Program-made: the position numbers and the translations under genes | NCBI GenBank assembly: GCA_963576725.1 | Contig: OY755238.1 | Coordinates: 22,317,845 to 22,381,844 of the forward strand | Reading direction: 5' to 3' | DNA from: Azorinus chamasolen | Taxonomy: Eukaryota; Mollusca; Bivalvia; Cardiida; Solecurtidae | DNA length: 64,000 nucleotides | Notes under the pieces: model-generated | Told to the model about the DNA's origin: nothing | Databases searched by the model: none | Seen by the model: the letters and a program-made list of their open reading frames with translations, nothing else | Shown here: positions 12,401 through 21,195 of the stretch, in pieces | How the letters are laid out: each line of letters starts with the position of its first letter | How positions within the stretch are numbered: position 1 is the first letter of the stretch

Positions 12401-15342
12401 AATCCATTTGCTCCCACGATCCCATATATTGGATGTAAGCAAACAGCGTAGACTCTGATCAGACGCCGCATAATGCGGCGTCTGATCAGAGTCTACACTG
12501 TTTGCTGATAGGAACTTCAATATAAAACAAAACGAAATTGAACATTTATGCCAGACATCCCTTAGATAAAAATGGATTTATCCAATATATAAACATGGAA
12601 TAATCCATTGTGAGCAAATGGGTTAAGCTCTAATCTGTTCCAGTGGTTACTTACTTTCAATTCGCTTTCGAGGAGATAATGATTAAGTGTCAAACAGGAT
12701 TCTGATATTACGCCGAGAAACTAGGAATATCATTCTGGTCCAAAATAATTTCAACTTCAAGTCAGTCCACGCTTGACAGGGTAAAGTTTTTAAAACAGAT
12801 TTCTAAAAACCAAGACTATATTCATATGTGCGCACTACGCAGAGTTCTGTGACCTTGAGCGTAACTGTCAGGAATTCCCTGTCAGACTATATTAGTGGAA
12901 TTTAAATCGTAATTTTATGAGCGGTCATTCTATTTGTACGATAGCATACATTCCGCCGTCTATTCCTTGATCAACCTTTAGATTGATTAGAACAACCTCG
13001 CCGAAGGAAATTTAGTCTACATCGTTTGCAAAATTAACTGATTTTCTAAAAACAGACCCATGCAAACGTTTTAATATTTATACCAATCCGTATTTTCCTG
13101 GTTACAAGAAGTCAGTGGTTATGTTAGTAATGTCTAATATGATATCTATTTCCTTTGAAATTTGGTCAGTGTATCTAAAAGACTGGATCCTGATATGAAG
13201 CCAAGTAATTCGGTGTCTAATCTCAATCCAAACTGTTAAACTATTAACACACATTCACCCACTGTTAACTATATGTTGACTTAAGGTTGACGGAAAGCAG
13301 ACCAATTGATGAAGGTGCGTACTACAATCGTTATTTCTCTGCAAAAATCGAAGAGACGATTCTAAAGAATGGTCAAAACAAACGGTTTAGTGGAGAAATA
13401 AGGGGCTATTCTTGAAAATGTTTTAATTTACGCATCTTATCTGGGAAGTATTGGGTATGTGACATTTGAATAATTTTATTATTCAGTAAACATGGAAGAT
13501 TTCCTCACCTCTGCTATGAAGGAGATCCCCAATCTTGTAGGAGTCAAGTTCTCCGACAAGGATTTGATAGATATGATTGGTTGTGTCCATATGGAGGCGC
13601 CACACAGAGACGACAAACGATTCAACATCCTCTATGGCACCGATGCGGTAAATATGATACATTTCCTGTACAATCATAGGACACGTGGTATCTGATCTTG
13701 GTGATTTGAGGGCTTTCATAGTATAGATGATACAGAACATACTGAAGATGAACAACGTTGAGTCTACCGGGAAGTTGGTTCGAAGAGCACCAGTTACAAA
13801 CACATCTCAACTGCATAATGAAAGAATATATATAGTAAAAACCCTCTAATGCGACCGCTTAATGAACAAACATGGCTGTTTTCATAAGCAGGTGGTTGCT
13901 TAATGCAGGGCGAAAGTTATGCAGAAAGCTCCTATAGGAGCTTTCTGCATAACTTTCGTCCTGCATTAAGCTACCACCTGCATTTGCCACTTGGTGGTCG
14001 CATTAGAGTGGGTTTACTGCAGATATATCGAGTTATGTGCAAATAGTGTAGACACAGATCAGAAGATGTCTTGGTTGAGTTGTTTGATAACGGTCTACAG
14101 TATGTTACGGGCGATTATACGATTACCATTGTAACTACTTTGTATCCGAATGAAACACCGAGCATCTGGATCAAAACAATTTGACACTCATATTGTATAC
14201 TTGTTAGCTTTGCCCTCTCCTCAGCGGCCACCGAAGAAAGTCTCATTTTCGTTAATGAATACAGATGATTGCTTAACGCAGGATGAATGCCGGACGAAAG
14301 TTGTACAGAACACTCTAACATGGACTCTTGCATTACATGTACTTCCATTCTGCATTAAGCAGCCTACAGTTTTGTTCACTATATGGTCGTTTTAGAGATG
14401 TGTTGTATACCAAACCTTCCTTTCAGCAACTCCTGGCCGGCCTTGCAACGGGTGCTGATGGTGGAGTTGGAAGCACTTACAACATTCTTCCGGCGCTTGT
14501 TCACCGACTCGCTGACAACGTTGGTGCAAATAAACTCAGCGAAGCTAGACTGGACCAAATCAGACACCAGAAGTTTGCACGAATAGTAATGAAATACGGT
14601 AAGATAAGCATGTGTGCGTGAGAAAACGTGGCGAAAATTGTATATACATGTAGTAATTCGGATTAGATATCAAATAAGTATCGATAACCGGTCTTTAACC
14701 CCTTCCTTCATAAATGCATGTTCAAACATAATAAACCCAGATCAGACGACTCATATAGGAGCCATCTGATCAGTGTCTGCTCTGTTTGCTAATGGGATTT
14801 GATAGATCTGCCCCATCTTACCTTACATATATCATTATAACTATTTTAACTAGGACTATTCAGTTGGTATTGAAATTTGAAATAAATACAGAACAGGGAA
14901 AGGGGTAAGACAAGTGACAACCGAATTCAGGGTGAAGGTCATGCAGAATGTTACCAAAGGAACACCCTGCACTACTGTCCACCTGCAGTAAGCAGTCATC
15001 TGTTGAATAAGGAATAAAATTCTTATTTGCTAAAGGGTTCTACTGAATAATCATGAACGGATGACCTCTTCCAGGTGATTTTAAAGAGTGGTCACAACAT
15101 AGGGTTTGGTGGAGAAATATGAAGTTTGAAAATGTTTTAATTTAAGCATTTTATCTGGACCTCTGCTTAACATTTTTGTAGGTGCTGCCCTGGGGAATTC
15201 AATTTGTGTGCAAAAGGCGGTACTAAAGTGGGTTGGGATCGACCTAGGGCCAGTAAGAGCTCCCCTGTGGACTCCTTCAGCAGAAGTTCTGGATAGTGTC
15301 AAGACTGAGCTCACGGAAATTGGATTCTTTGACTGGAAATGA
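364..15342 (+). CDS. NPL: N-acetylneuraminate lyase copy A (exons 2-10; 5' end outside window)
   Basis: Joined exons 364-425, 3254-3324, 4851-4938, 5407-5470, 9896-9971, 12026-12118, 13487-13647, 14427-14598 and 15182-15342 form one open frame ending in TGA. All junctions are AG/GT and in phase. The family is the class I aldolase (beta/alpha)8 barrel that cleaves sialic acid (Neu5Ac) to ManNAc and pyruvate in the cytosol. Visible hallmarks are LVPATFTPM (strand 1), ANGTTGEGFSLSL (substrate carboxylate loop), PFYFYHVP (catalytic Tyr) and GVKFSDKDL (Schiff-base Lys). With a 3-residue exon 1 as in copy B, Tyr and Lys fall at 145 and 175, two later than my recollection of the human positions (143/173), and the protein would be 318 residues. 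No exon like 'atgagcacg|gtgag' occurs in 1-363, so the start lies left of the window. Copy B lies about 7.7 kb downstream in tandem. Family assignment is firm; enzymatic activity is inferred. Confidence 0.95.
937..1120. mobile_element. Family E palindromic MITE, copy 1
   Basis: Inverted ends GGGTCCATGCTTATAAA / mirror at 1104-1120. Inner part carries repeated 'aatctgaccaatcaaaag' blocks. Near-identical copies at 18887-19064 and 57880-58057. Confidence 0.85.
1264..1468. mobile_element. Family A (pogo/Tigger-like) hairpin MITE
   Basis: Near-perfect inverted repeat with CAGTAAAACCCCTCTAA at the left end and its complement at the right, followed by TA. Core: 'gcaggtggtagcttaatgc' with a 'ctcctacaggag' loop. 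CAGT ends and TA flanks fit the Tc1/mariner-pogo type; that is inference. Confidence 0.85.
1668..1756. repeat. GCAAACAG hairpin core (family B)
   Basis: Palindrome 'gcaaacagagcagaccctg' ... 'tactttgtttgc' with a longer loop than usual. Core of TTAA-type elements seen throughout the window. Confidence 0.7.
1944..2147. mobile_element. Family A hairpin MITE
   Basis: Ends CAGTAAAACCCATCTAAACC and complement (slightly degenerate 'tttttcctg'). Same 'aggtggcagcttaatgc' core as the copy at 1264. Confidence 0.85.
2206..2830. repeat. 27-bp minisatellite grown from a hairpin arm
   Basis: About 22 copies of 'agcagaccctggtcagacag' + 'ctcatat'. The unit equals one arm of the family B hairpin, and the array is closed on the right by the opposite arm ('gatcagtgtctacgttgttt'). 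As 27 is a multiple of 3, both strands stay open and give apparent 9-residue repeat proteins (ADPGQTAHI), which I regard as fortuitous. Confidence 0.93.
2884..3090. mobile_element. Family C TTAA hairpin MITE
   Basis: Left TTAACCCATTCCCCC end. Central palindrome 2992-3056 'ccattgtgataaatagagca' ... 'atcacaatgg'. Right end degenerate. Confidence 0.75.
3254..3324 (+). CDS. NPL: NPL-A exon 3
   Basis: Acceptor tgtttcag, donor TATG|GTAAC. Encodes EVDYDRIDDYCKYLSDNG and on to QIY, the first helix of the barrel. 71 nt, as in copy B. Confidence 0.93.
3345..3540. mobile_element. Family D hairpin MITE
   Basis: Palindrome around 3396-3481 with arms 'tttctccaccaaagcctatg' / 'ggtttggtggagaaat', flanked by the 'ttaatttacacatcttat' tail shared with other D copies. 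Confidence 0.75.
3908..4111. mobile_element. Family A hairpin MITE, 'ATTATTCGAA' subtype
   Basis: Ends CAGTAAAATCTCGATTATTC and complement, TA flanks. The TIR reads like Tigger/pogo ends more closely than the other A copies. Core as in the other copies. Confidence 0.87.
4851..4938 (+). CDS. NPL: NPL-A exon 4 (GTTGEG loop)
   Basis: Acceptor gatattacag, donor AACAG|GTCGG. Encodes ANGTTGEGFSLSLDERKK and following residues. The GTTGEG loop binds the pyruvate/sialate carboxylate in this family. 88 nt. Confidence 0.94.
4960..5115. mobile_element. Degenerate family A element
   Basis: Keeps 'gtagcttaatgcatgac' / 'gccctgcattaagcac' and the 'agaaagctcctg' loop; termini eroded. Starts about 20 nt after NPL-A exon 4. 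Confidence 0.6.
5205..5277. repeat. GCAAACAG hairpin core (family B)
   Basis: 'gcaaacagagcagaccatg' ... 'gggtctactctgtttg' with loop 'cctacaggagc'. Confidence 0.7.
5407..5470 (+). CDS. NPL: NPL-A exon 5
   Basis: Acceptor gtttttcag, donor GAGTTG|GTATGT. Encodes GRLQAVIAQVGALNLKDT, matching the 'VIIHVGALSLKES' segment of vertebrate NPL. 64 nt. Confidence 0.93.
5829..6064. mobile_element. 236-bp TIR element
   Basis: Inverted ends 'attgtcctgttttattaacc' at 5829 and 'ttaataaaacaggacaat' ending about 6064, roughly 28 bp of complementarity. Abuts the palindrome at 6065. No coding capacity. Confidence 0.75.
6065..6207. repeat. 143-bp near-perfect palindrome
   Basis: Arms 'taccaaagtgtcttcttaca' ... 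complement, with the centre 'ccgaggcgtagccgagg'. Related centre and CCGAGG motifs occur at 43761 and 44293; a fragment of the arm recurs at 6767-6805. Confidence 0.85.
6979..7393. repeat. 415-bp long inverted repeat
   Basis: Outer arms 'gagactcatgcat' / 'atgcatgagtctc'; inner arms share 'cctcgtggaacatgatta' and 'gtcacagagtatt' with their complements; centre near 7195. Imperfect, no TSD recognised. Confidence 0.75.
7536..8257. mobile_element. 722-bp TIR element with ACGTT/AACGCT-rich interior
   Basis: Ends GGGCCGTCACACCATGACG and exact complement, extending to about 30-35 bp. The interior is dominated by short 'acgtt', 'aacgct', 'cgttag' and 'cacacgct' words and is richer in CpG than its surroundings. 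No open frame of meaningful length. Superfamily not recognised. Confidence 0.8.
8289..8304 (+). repeat. Poly-C tract
   Basis: Run of about 14 C. Simple sequence. Confidence 0.9.
9039..9337 (+). mobile_element. tRNA-derived SINE
   Basis: The 72-nt head 9039-9110 has an A box 'tggtctagtggtaacg' and B box 'ggttcaaatcc', ending 'ggtcccacc'. A roughly 220-nt body follows ('ctgcggctgcataattgcgc' ...), ending in T6. The body recurs without a head at 20379-20519. The acceptor stem has mismatches, so this is a SINE head and not a tRNA gene. Confidence 0.88.
9475..9735 (-). mobile_element. tRNA-derived SINE, minus strand
   Basis: Minus strand from 9732: 'ggtagctcagtcggtagag' (A box) and 'ggttcgagtcc' (B box); the anticodon loop reads GGT (Thr-like). 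The acceptor stem is poor. The head is followed by a body toward 9500. The segment 'ctgagctacca...acagtaaagcctatcaac' is repeated at 9445-9515 and 9716-9775, so two insertions or a duplication are present. Confidence 0.7.
9896..9971 (+). CDS. NPL: NPL-A exon 6
   Basis: Acceptor gctgcag, donor AACACGG|GTAAAA. Encodes AEHAASIGVDAFATVPPLFF plus KPKNT. 76 nt; the preceding intron is about 4.4 kb and holds the 6-8 kb palindrome cluster and two SINEs. Confidence 0.93.
9987..10275. mobile_element. Family B-like TTAA element around hairpin 10056-10130
   Basis: Left TTAACCCTTAGCTTGCTG. Hairpin 'gtaaacagattagacccag' ... 'tatactgtttgc'. Right end 'attggattaaac' degenerate. Begins about 15 nt after NPL-A exon 6. 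Confidence 0.6.
10798..10956. mobile_element. Family A hairpin MITE, short form
   Basis: CAGTAAAACCTCTCTTTAAC ... 'gagcggttttactg' with TA flanks. The left arm lacks part of the 'gcttaatgc' segment. Confidence 0.82.
11802..11987. mobile_element. Family C TTAA MITE
   Basis: TTAACCTATTGCCCTATATT at left, 'ggttgaaggaatgggttaa' at right. Central 'ccattgtgataaatagagca' hairpin. Both TTAA copies present. Confidence 0.82.
12026..12118 (+). CDS. NPL: NPL-A exon 7 (catalytic Tyr)
   Basis: Acceptor gtccacag, donor GTACAGC|GTAATG. Encodes the LPFYFYHVP segment; the Tyr just before His is the family's catalytic tyrosine. 93 nt. Confidence 0.94.
12398..12636. mobile_element. TTAA-type MITE with perfect GCAAACAG palindrome
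   Basis: Ends 'ttaatccatttgctccca' / 'tgagcaaatgggttaa'. The core 12439-12505 is an uninterrupted 67-bp palindrome with loop 'gccgcataatgcggc', different from the usual 'ggctcctataggagcc'. Confidence 0.85.
13303..13445. mobile_element. Family D hairpin MITE
   Basis: Arms around 'tcgaagagacgattctaaag', tail 'aatgttttaatttacgcatc' + 'ttatctgg'. Ends about 40 nt before NPL-A exon 8. Confidence 0.72.
13487..13647 (+). CDS. NPL: NPL-A exon 8 (Schiff-base Lys)
   Basis: Acceptor attattcag, donor GATGCG|GTAAAT. Encodes IPNLVGVKFSDKDLIDM, whose Lys forms the pyruvate Schiff base. 161 nt, as in copy B. Confidence 0.95.
13833..14019. mobile_element. Family A hairpin MITE
   Basis: 'agtaaaaaccctctaatgcg' ... 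'cattagagtgggtttactg'. The core 'gctcctataggagc' is a perfect hairpin. Confidence 0.85.
14256..14410. mobile_element. Degenerate family A element
   Basis: Keeps 'gattgcttaacgcaggatga' and 'ctgcattaagcagcctac'; the right end 'cgttttagagatgtgttgta' stops about 17 nt before NPL-A exon 9. Confidence 0.62.
14427..14598 (+). CDS. NPL: NPL-A exon 9
   Basis: Acceptor cctttcag, donor AATACG|GTAAGA. Encodes GLATGADGGVGSTYNILPAL; GADGxVGST is the conserved substrate-binding loop. 172 nt. Confidence 0.94.
14695..14908. mobile_element. Family B TTAA MITE
   Basis: 'ttaaccccttccttcataaa' ... 'gaacagggaaaggggtaa'. Central hairpin 'agatcagacgactcatatag' ... 'tctgctctgtttgc'. Confidence 0.8.
15075..15172. 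mobile_element. Family D half-element
   Basis: Right arm 'gagtggtcacaacatagggt' + 'ttggtggagaaat' and tail 'ttttatctggacctctgc', with no left arm. Lies directly before the NPL-A exon 10 acceptor. Confidence 0.72.
15182..15342 (+). CDS. NPL: NPL-A exon 10 (C-terminus)
   Basis: Acceptor tttttgtag. Encodes WVGIDLGPVRAPLWTPSAE and ends IGFFDWK-stop (TGA 15340-15342). 161 nt, one codon shorter than copy B. A family D hairpin ends about 10 nt before the exon. Confidence 0.94.
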
Positions 15343-15531
15343 TTTGCTTTATAAAATTGATCTGGCGTTTCTACCAATACTGTACCAAGATTTCATGTGT
15401 ACATATGCAATTATAAAAATGAGCTTATAAATATTCATGAAGTCATAAATAGCTTACATGAATATTCAACAGAGAATGGTTTAAACACTTATCAAAACCA
15501 CAGAGGTAAACCGATAGTCACTATTGGCGTA

Positions 15532-15780
15532 CAGTAAAACCTCACAAATTCGAACTCTCAAATAAACAGGATCGTCCTCTTCCTGTAATTAGCTAGATGC
15601 CACACCAGCACTGAATTGCTGTTAAAGCGACGTGAAACCTCAATTAACAAAAACACAAATATGTATCATTATCGGCCTAGAACAAGGCGACAGCTTAATG
15701 CAAGGTGAAGGTCATACGGAAAGCTCCCTGTGGGATTTCTCCAAGACATTCATCCTGCATTAAACAGCCACATTCCACAG
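15532..15780. mobile_element. Degenerate, expanded family A element
   Basis: Starts CAGTAAAACCTC; a second 'gtgaaacctcaattaac' lies inside; core 'cagcttaatgcaaggtgaag' / 'catcctgcattaaacagcca'. Right TIR lost. Confidence 0.6.
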
Positions 15781-17099
15781 CAAAGATTGTTCTTAATGCG
15801 TCTTCACTATGTAAGTATACTGTATTTATATTCTTGAAGAAGATTGATTTCAGTAACTGTTGAGTGAACTGAGAAGTTATGTTTCTACATAAACGGAACA
15901 TCTGAAAATAGCTTTAACGGATCTGTTATTATTAAATGATTATACCGCCTTATATGTGTTTGTTGTTTTCTACATTGTCCTCTCTATACAATGATTATAA
16001 TAGGTCTGGTCTTAGGGACAGGCTAGACAAAGGACGAAACTAACAAAGAAAACTCCTCTTCGCTTTGAATTAACCATTTCCCTCATAGAAACACCTTTTT
16101 AACGCCTTTGCAAACAGAATAGACAAAATCAGTCATCTCCTGTAGGACATATTTACCCATGACCTGCTTTGTTTGCTCACGGAATCAATAGACTTGATCG
16201 TACAGATTTTGTCTAAGCCAAACTTGCATTAAAATGTGCACTGTAAAAATGAAGTTAATGAACATTCATAAAATTATCAATTACAACAAAAATATTTACT
16301 ATGGCAATTATTAAATAGTCATCTGATATAAAAGGCACCCGTTTTATATACTTAGTTTCTATCGTAGAATTGTACTACTTTGTACTGTATAAACTGCAGG
16401 ACACCCATGTAATATTTTAGTAGCTACTGTAGAATTGTACTAATGTTTATAATATAACTAGTGGCTCGAGCGTTACGTCACATCATCTTATCTTAAAGCT
16501 CGCTTTTATCGTTATAATAAGACTCATTTAATATATCCAATAATCATGAACACTCACGTAAGGTCCTCTATATAAACTGCGTGGTCAATTCTGTTTGCAA
16601 ATATGGTGTATCTATCTCTCTCAGGTCGTCCACAGACGGACACGCTGTCGGCACCTCCAATCTGTCCTTTCCCTCATTCATCGGCCTAACTCATCCGGGC
16701 TTGATGCGCCTGTGTCATGCATCAGGATGTCGACCATTGTTGAGCCTGGTCGTCCTCTGGTCCATTTTCCGTGTGTATGGGTCCACAGCACCACTTTACT
16801 CGCTGGCATCTCTGGGTATCGATATCAATACCCAGCAAGCAAGTACACGTATCTATAGAGTAGAATTTTAAAAGCGATAGTGGTGACTTAACGCTATGGA
16901 TAACAGGCAGTTGCTAGAAATGGTTAGCCAAGTGTCAGGGTAACGTTACTGGGTATGGGATAACCCCTACAATGCTGACTGTTTAAATGGACTATTCCAA
17001 AATTCAAACAGGTCAAGCTTATGGTGAATATTTAGGGATTCCTCTAAACAAAAGTGTATTCTAGGAGCCCACTCATCTGGGTCTACACTGTTTGCAAAG

Positions 17100-17246
17100 G
17101 ACAAACTTCCAGTATGTATCAGTACTGTGTATTTTATACGATCCTCAAGACAAACTTCCACTATGTATCAGTACTGTGTATTTTATACGATCCTCAAGAC
17201 AAACTTCCACTATGTATCAGTACTGTGTATTTTATACGATCCTCAA
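17100..17246. repeat. 49-bp tandem repeat, three copies
   Basis: Unit begins 'gacaaacttccactatgtat' and ends 'acgatcctcaa'. Copies 2 and 3 are identical, copy 1 differs at one base. Confidence 0.95.
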
Positions 17247-18886
17247 GACGATTCTTTTGTATTAGCATCCACTCTGTAATAATTAGCCCAAGATGACAAA
17301 ATACTAACACAATACCAAAACATCCAAATCAACCAAAACAACCAAATCAACCAAAATACAAACATCAACAAGTTCATCATCTTTGCTTCGATTTGTAGTG
17401 TTCCTAATGGTGCAACAAGAGTAGGGCATTGTGAATACATGTATTGATGAAGGAATTATGTGCAATTAACTTTATCCCACCAACCGCGACTTACAGCTTC
17501 GACGAAAATGAGACTTATTCAGCTAAACGCGACTTACAGTTTGGATCCAGATGAGACGCCGAATCACTCGAATGAACTTAGAGTTGATGACTATTATTTA
17601 CACCCACGGACTTTTAGAATAATTTGATGCCATTTTATGATTATAAATTGATTTCAAATGTTTTATTGTTGTTGTGGTTTCTGGTCTTTGTTGTTTGAAA
17701 ATTTCTCTTTAATATTTCAAACGGTATGGATAAAAGAAAAGTTAGTGAAAGAGAAGTGTGTAATGTCGATCATGTTTGTTGAATTACGAATTGTTGGATC
17801 GTCAATCATTAATATGTTATACATGTATATTCCTATGAAACGACACTTCAAAGAAGGACATGTATATCCGTCGGACCCAATGACTAAGTGTAGCTAAATG
17901 CAGGGAACAAAAACTATTATAGGAAGCTCCCAAAGTAGACGGAAGCAGCAGAAGCTCCCAAAGGTGCAGAATGCTCGGGAAGACCAGAAAGTTCGAAAAG
18001 GAGCAGAATGCATCTGTTAGCTTCCAAAGGACGTTAAGGCTAAAATGACAAGAAAGCTTCCAAAGAATCAGAAAGTTCCAAAAGGAGCTTGTGCACCACC
18101 CGCATTTTACAGCCCCAATCCATGCGATTTCTGCTATTGTTACGCGCCTTTTGATATGTGTCTTAGTATTACACTGGTTATTCTTTATATACTTACTGTT
18201 GTTCTCCAGATCATTCCTCCATCGTAATAACTGCCAGAGCTTACCGGCGGATGATAGCTATTACGTAAGATTTAATCCATTAAAATGCAATAAGAATGAG
18301 AATAAGCGTGATAATATCAGATCCTTTTTGTACGACTAACCTGTCAAAACGTCACGTTATATACTAAGAGGCGTTGTAGCAACGTTAATTGTCGAACCGA
18401 CGCTAAATGTTGTACTTGACGTTATATGCCACAAGGCTGACGCTTAATGTTGGAACCAACGCTAAATGTCGCAAAACCTACTGATGGTATATATGTCGCA
18501 TCTGCAGCCCCATATGTCACAACGAATTGTACTACCGCTATATGTCACAACATCAACGCTTAATGTCGCACTCCTTATATGTACTGTTTTGTAGTACAAT
18601 CATGTATTACTATCCTAGTGTAAGCTCATAACGTATCCCAGAACAGTGGTCAAGGGTATCGGAGATGAACTTGGTACGACCGCAAAGGCACAGTCTTACC
18701 GTGCCGTTTGGAGATGCAGGTGTATCCCGACGTACAACCGTAACATTTACCATAACCCATGTACAGGATCTGATCAAGCTCTACACTATTTGTTTATGAT
18801 ATAACATAAGTATGATTGTATTATTTTTTCAATGTCTAAATATTTCTATGTCAATTTACTATTATAACAATTAATCTAATGTTCCT

Positions 18887-19064
18887 GGGTCCATGCTTAT
18901 AAAACTTTCAGTTGAGTCTGAGATCGTTCTCAAGTTTTTGATTGGTCAGATTTGAGCCTTTGGCTCAAATCTGACCAATCAAAAGCTTGAGAACTCAAAT
19001 CTGACCAATCAAAAGCTTGAGAACGAAACTCAGACTCAACTAAAAGCTTTATAAGCATGGACCC
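18887..19064. mobile_element. Family E palindromic MITE, copy 2
   Basis: Ends GGGTCCATGCTTATAAA / complement; centre 'gagcctttggctc'. Nested in the foldback element. Confidence 0.87.
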
Positions 19065-20154
19065 AGATGTCGTTGTTTCTTATATTACTATTTATGGAGT
19101 AAAGAGTTAGATAAACGGTAACCCATTTAGCACTCGTGTTTAATTTAACTCTTTCAACGTTGATATAACAGAGTGGAATAGTTTATCACAATTTAAAGGT
19201 CAAGTTCATTCCGTAAGAGTATAATTTGTGAGAGGCACTTTAATGACAATATTGCAGACACTGACGAAAGGGCTCTCCGGTCTGGGCCTATACTGTTTGC
19301 ACATGGTTGTTCATTCGTTTCTCGCAATCAAAGGGTTAATCTTCGAGATGGTTCAATATTTAATTTCTTCCAATTCGTTTTCAATGTTTGAGAAACTACC
19401 AACCGGGTGAAATGGGGTAAATAACTTTTTGATCATACCTCGAAATACTAGATACGTCTTTCTACGTCTTTGCAAACAAAGCAGACCCAGGTCAGACTAC
19501 CCCTGGTGTCTTTATTTCTTTCAGGAATAGAATACTTATAATGTTAAGGTAAAATATTATCATGTCAGTATTGTTTGTTACAGCAAAAATAGGGAACATT
19601 TCATTTTCAGAAGATCAGTGCCTATCCAAATTCCAGAGGAGCCCTTCCCCCAGGGTCTGCATTCTTTTCCGTTCAAAACAAGTCCTTATATACTGAACGT
19701 ACTCTATTGCTAGATACTGGTGAACCAATCCCATTTTCAGCATTCAAAACGTTAATGCCTTTGCGTGGCGGACAATATGAATACGGAGAAATGGGATTCA
19801 ATACAGAATATGATTCGAGTAAACAATGTAGACGGTGAAACTTATCTATATATACATGTACATCATGATGATGACGGTGGAGCCTACACGTATTATCAGG
19901 GTTTAACCTCTTGTTTATTTATATAAGGAATATGGCATTATGAATATATCTTATCCGAATGTTTGTGATAGTATATAATCATATTCCTTTTGGCATCGCA
20001 GAAACCCTAGAATTACATCTATATTATTTAATCAGCAAACAGAGAAGACCCTTTGAGAAGCCGTCTGATTCGGGGCTGTTTTGTTTAGAAAGGCTTGGAG
20101 GGTCATGTCCGTCCCGAAACCGTTCACAGAGCCCTAGGGTAATGCTAATTCGGA

Positions 20155-20320
20155 TTAAGAGAAGAAATAGGTGGGAGAGAATGGAGCAAAAGGGAATGGG
20201 AAAGGTGGATAGGAGAGGGGGAGAGACTTGTGATGGAGAAAGAGAGGTGGGAGAATAGATTGAGCGAGTGGGGGAGAAAGTGGAGAGAAAGAGGGAGAGA
20301 GGTGGGCAGTAGAAAGACAG
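20155..20320 (+). repeat. Polypurine (GA-rich) tract
   Basis: About 165 bp, mostly A and G on the + strand ('ggagagggggagagac', 'gagaaagagggagagagg'), with few pyrimidines. Confidence 0.85.
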
Positions 20321-20378
20321 ATGTGATCCTAAGTACATGTATCAAATACGAGAGAGTGACTGTTGACATTAGTTCCTT

Positions 20379-20519
20379 GTATTGTGGCTGCATGATTGCG
20401 CCATATGTTAGCAGTGCTCAATATTGTAGGCGAATGGCTCAATGACCAGGGGAGTAAATGTATAGTCGGCTGAGATGTCCTTTGGACTGAAAGTAGACTA
20501 TAACTAGGTACTTAACTTA
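20379..20519 (+). mobile_element. SINE body fragment
   Basis: Matches the post-tRNA body of the SINE at 9039 ('gctcaatgaccaggggagta', 'tggactgaaa...ctataact'). No tRNA head. Confidence 0.85.
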
Positions 20520-20996
20520 TAAAGAAGTGCGACATTTAGCGTTGATGTTGTGACATAGCGGCAGTACAATTTGTTGCGATATTTGGCGTTACAGATGTGA
20601 CACATTACGTCAGGGGGTTTGCGACATTTAGCATTGGTTCCGATATCTAGCGTCAGCCTTACGACATATAACGTCAAGTGCGACATTAAGCCGCGGTGCG
20701 ACATTTAACGTTGCTACATGCGTCCCTGCCGCCCCCTTCTGTGGTAGTTACAATTCAGAATTAGAAAAGGGAACACTTGTTTAGGTTATACTGTACATGT
20801 ACTAGATTTCTAGTTCTCAGGATATCCTGACCAAATTATTTTACTTTCATATAGTTACTTTTACTTTTGAACTTGTTATTTTACTGTTTGTGGATTGCCA
20901 CTGTTTTACTTATGACCTGGGGATTTCGGCGTCTCATCTGGATCCAAGCTGACCAAAGACGCACTTAGAAAAATAAAGATTACGTCTTATGGCAGG

Positions 20997-21195
20997 TTAA
21001 CACATTCTCTCCTACTGACGCCTTTTTGTGCCTTTGTAAAACTTATTGAAACCATTGTGATAAATAGAGCATTTGATCCTATGGAGCAAATTCTCTATTT
21101 ATTACAATGGTTTCAAATTACGCAATTCTAAATTTCTCCTTTTCTATAGTTAATTAAAAAAGGTTGAGTCTAAAAATAGTCTCGAGGGAATGAGA
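20997..21195. mobile_element. Family C TTAA MITE
   Basis: 'ttaacacattctctcctact' start, hairpin 'accattgtgataaatagagc' ... 'ttattacaatggtttcaa'. Right end without full TTAA. Confidence 0.75.

Larger units (their letters stand above)
15343..18371. other. Intergenic, NPL-A to foldback element
   Basis: Contains a degenerate family A element (15532-15780), family B fragments near 16070-16330 and 17040-17095, and the 49-bp tandem repeat listed separately. There is also a GC-richer block at 16620-16860 that I do not recognise, and a run of 'gaagctcccaaagg'-like words at 17900-18080. No gene can be supported. Confidence 0.6.
18372..20721. mobile_element. 2.35-kb foldback element with ~210-bp inverted ends
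   Basis: The left arm (18372-18585) and right arm (20521-20721) are complementary at roughly 80% by eye. Shared landmarks in order are 'gtagcaacgtta', 'cttgacgttatatg', 'aaggctgacgct', 'ttgtactaccgctat' and 'cacaacatcaacgct'. Each arm carries degenerate subrepeats of 'acgctaaatgtcgca'. The interior holds a family E MITE, hairpin fragments, a SINE fragment and a purine tract, but no recognisable transposase. Non-autonomous; class not recognised. Confidence 0.8.

Noticed and set aside
19959..20258. 99-residue frame in the foldback element
   Set aside because: Largely encoded by a hairpin and the purine tract; not a transposase.
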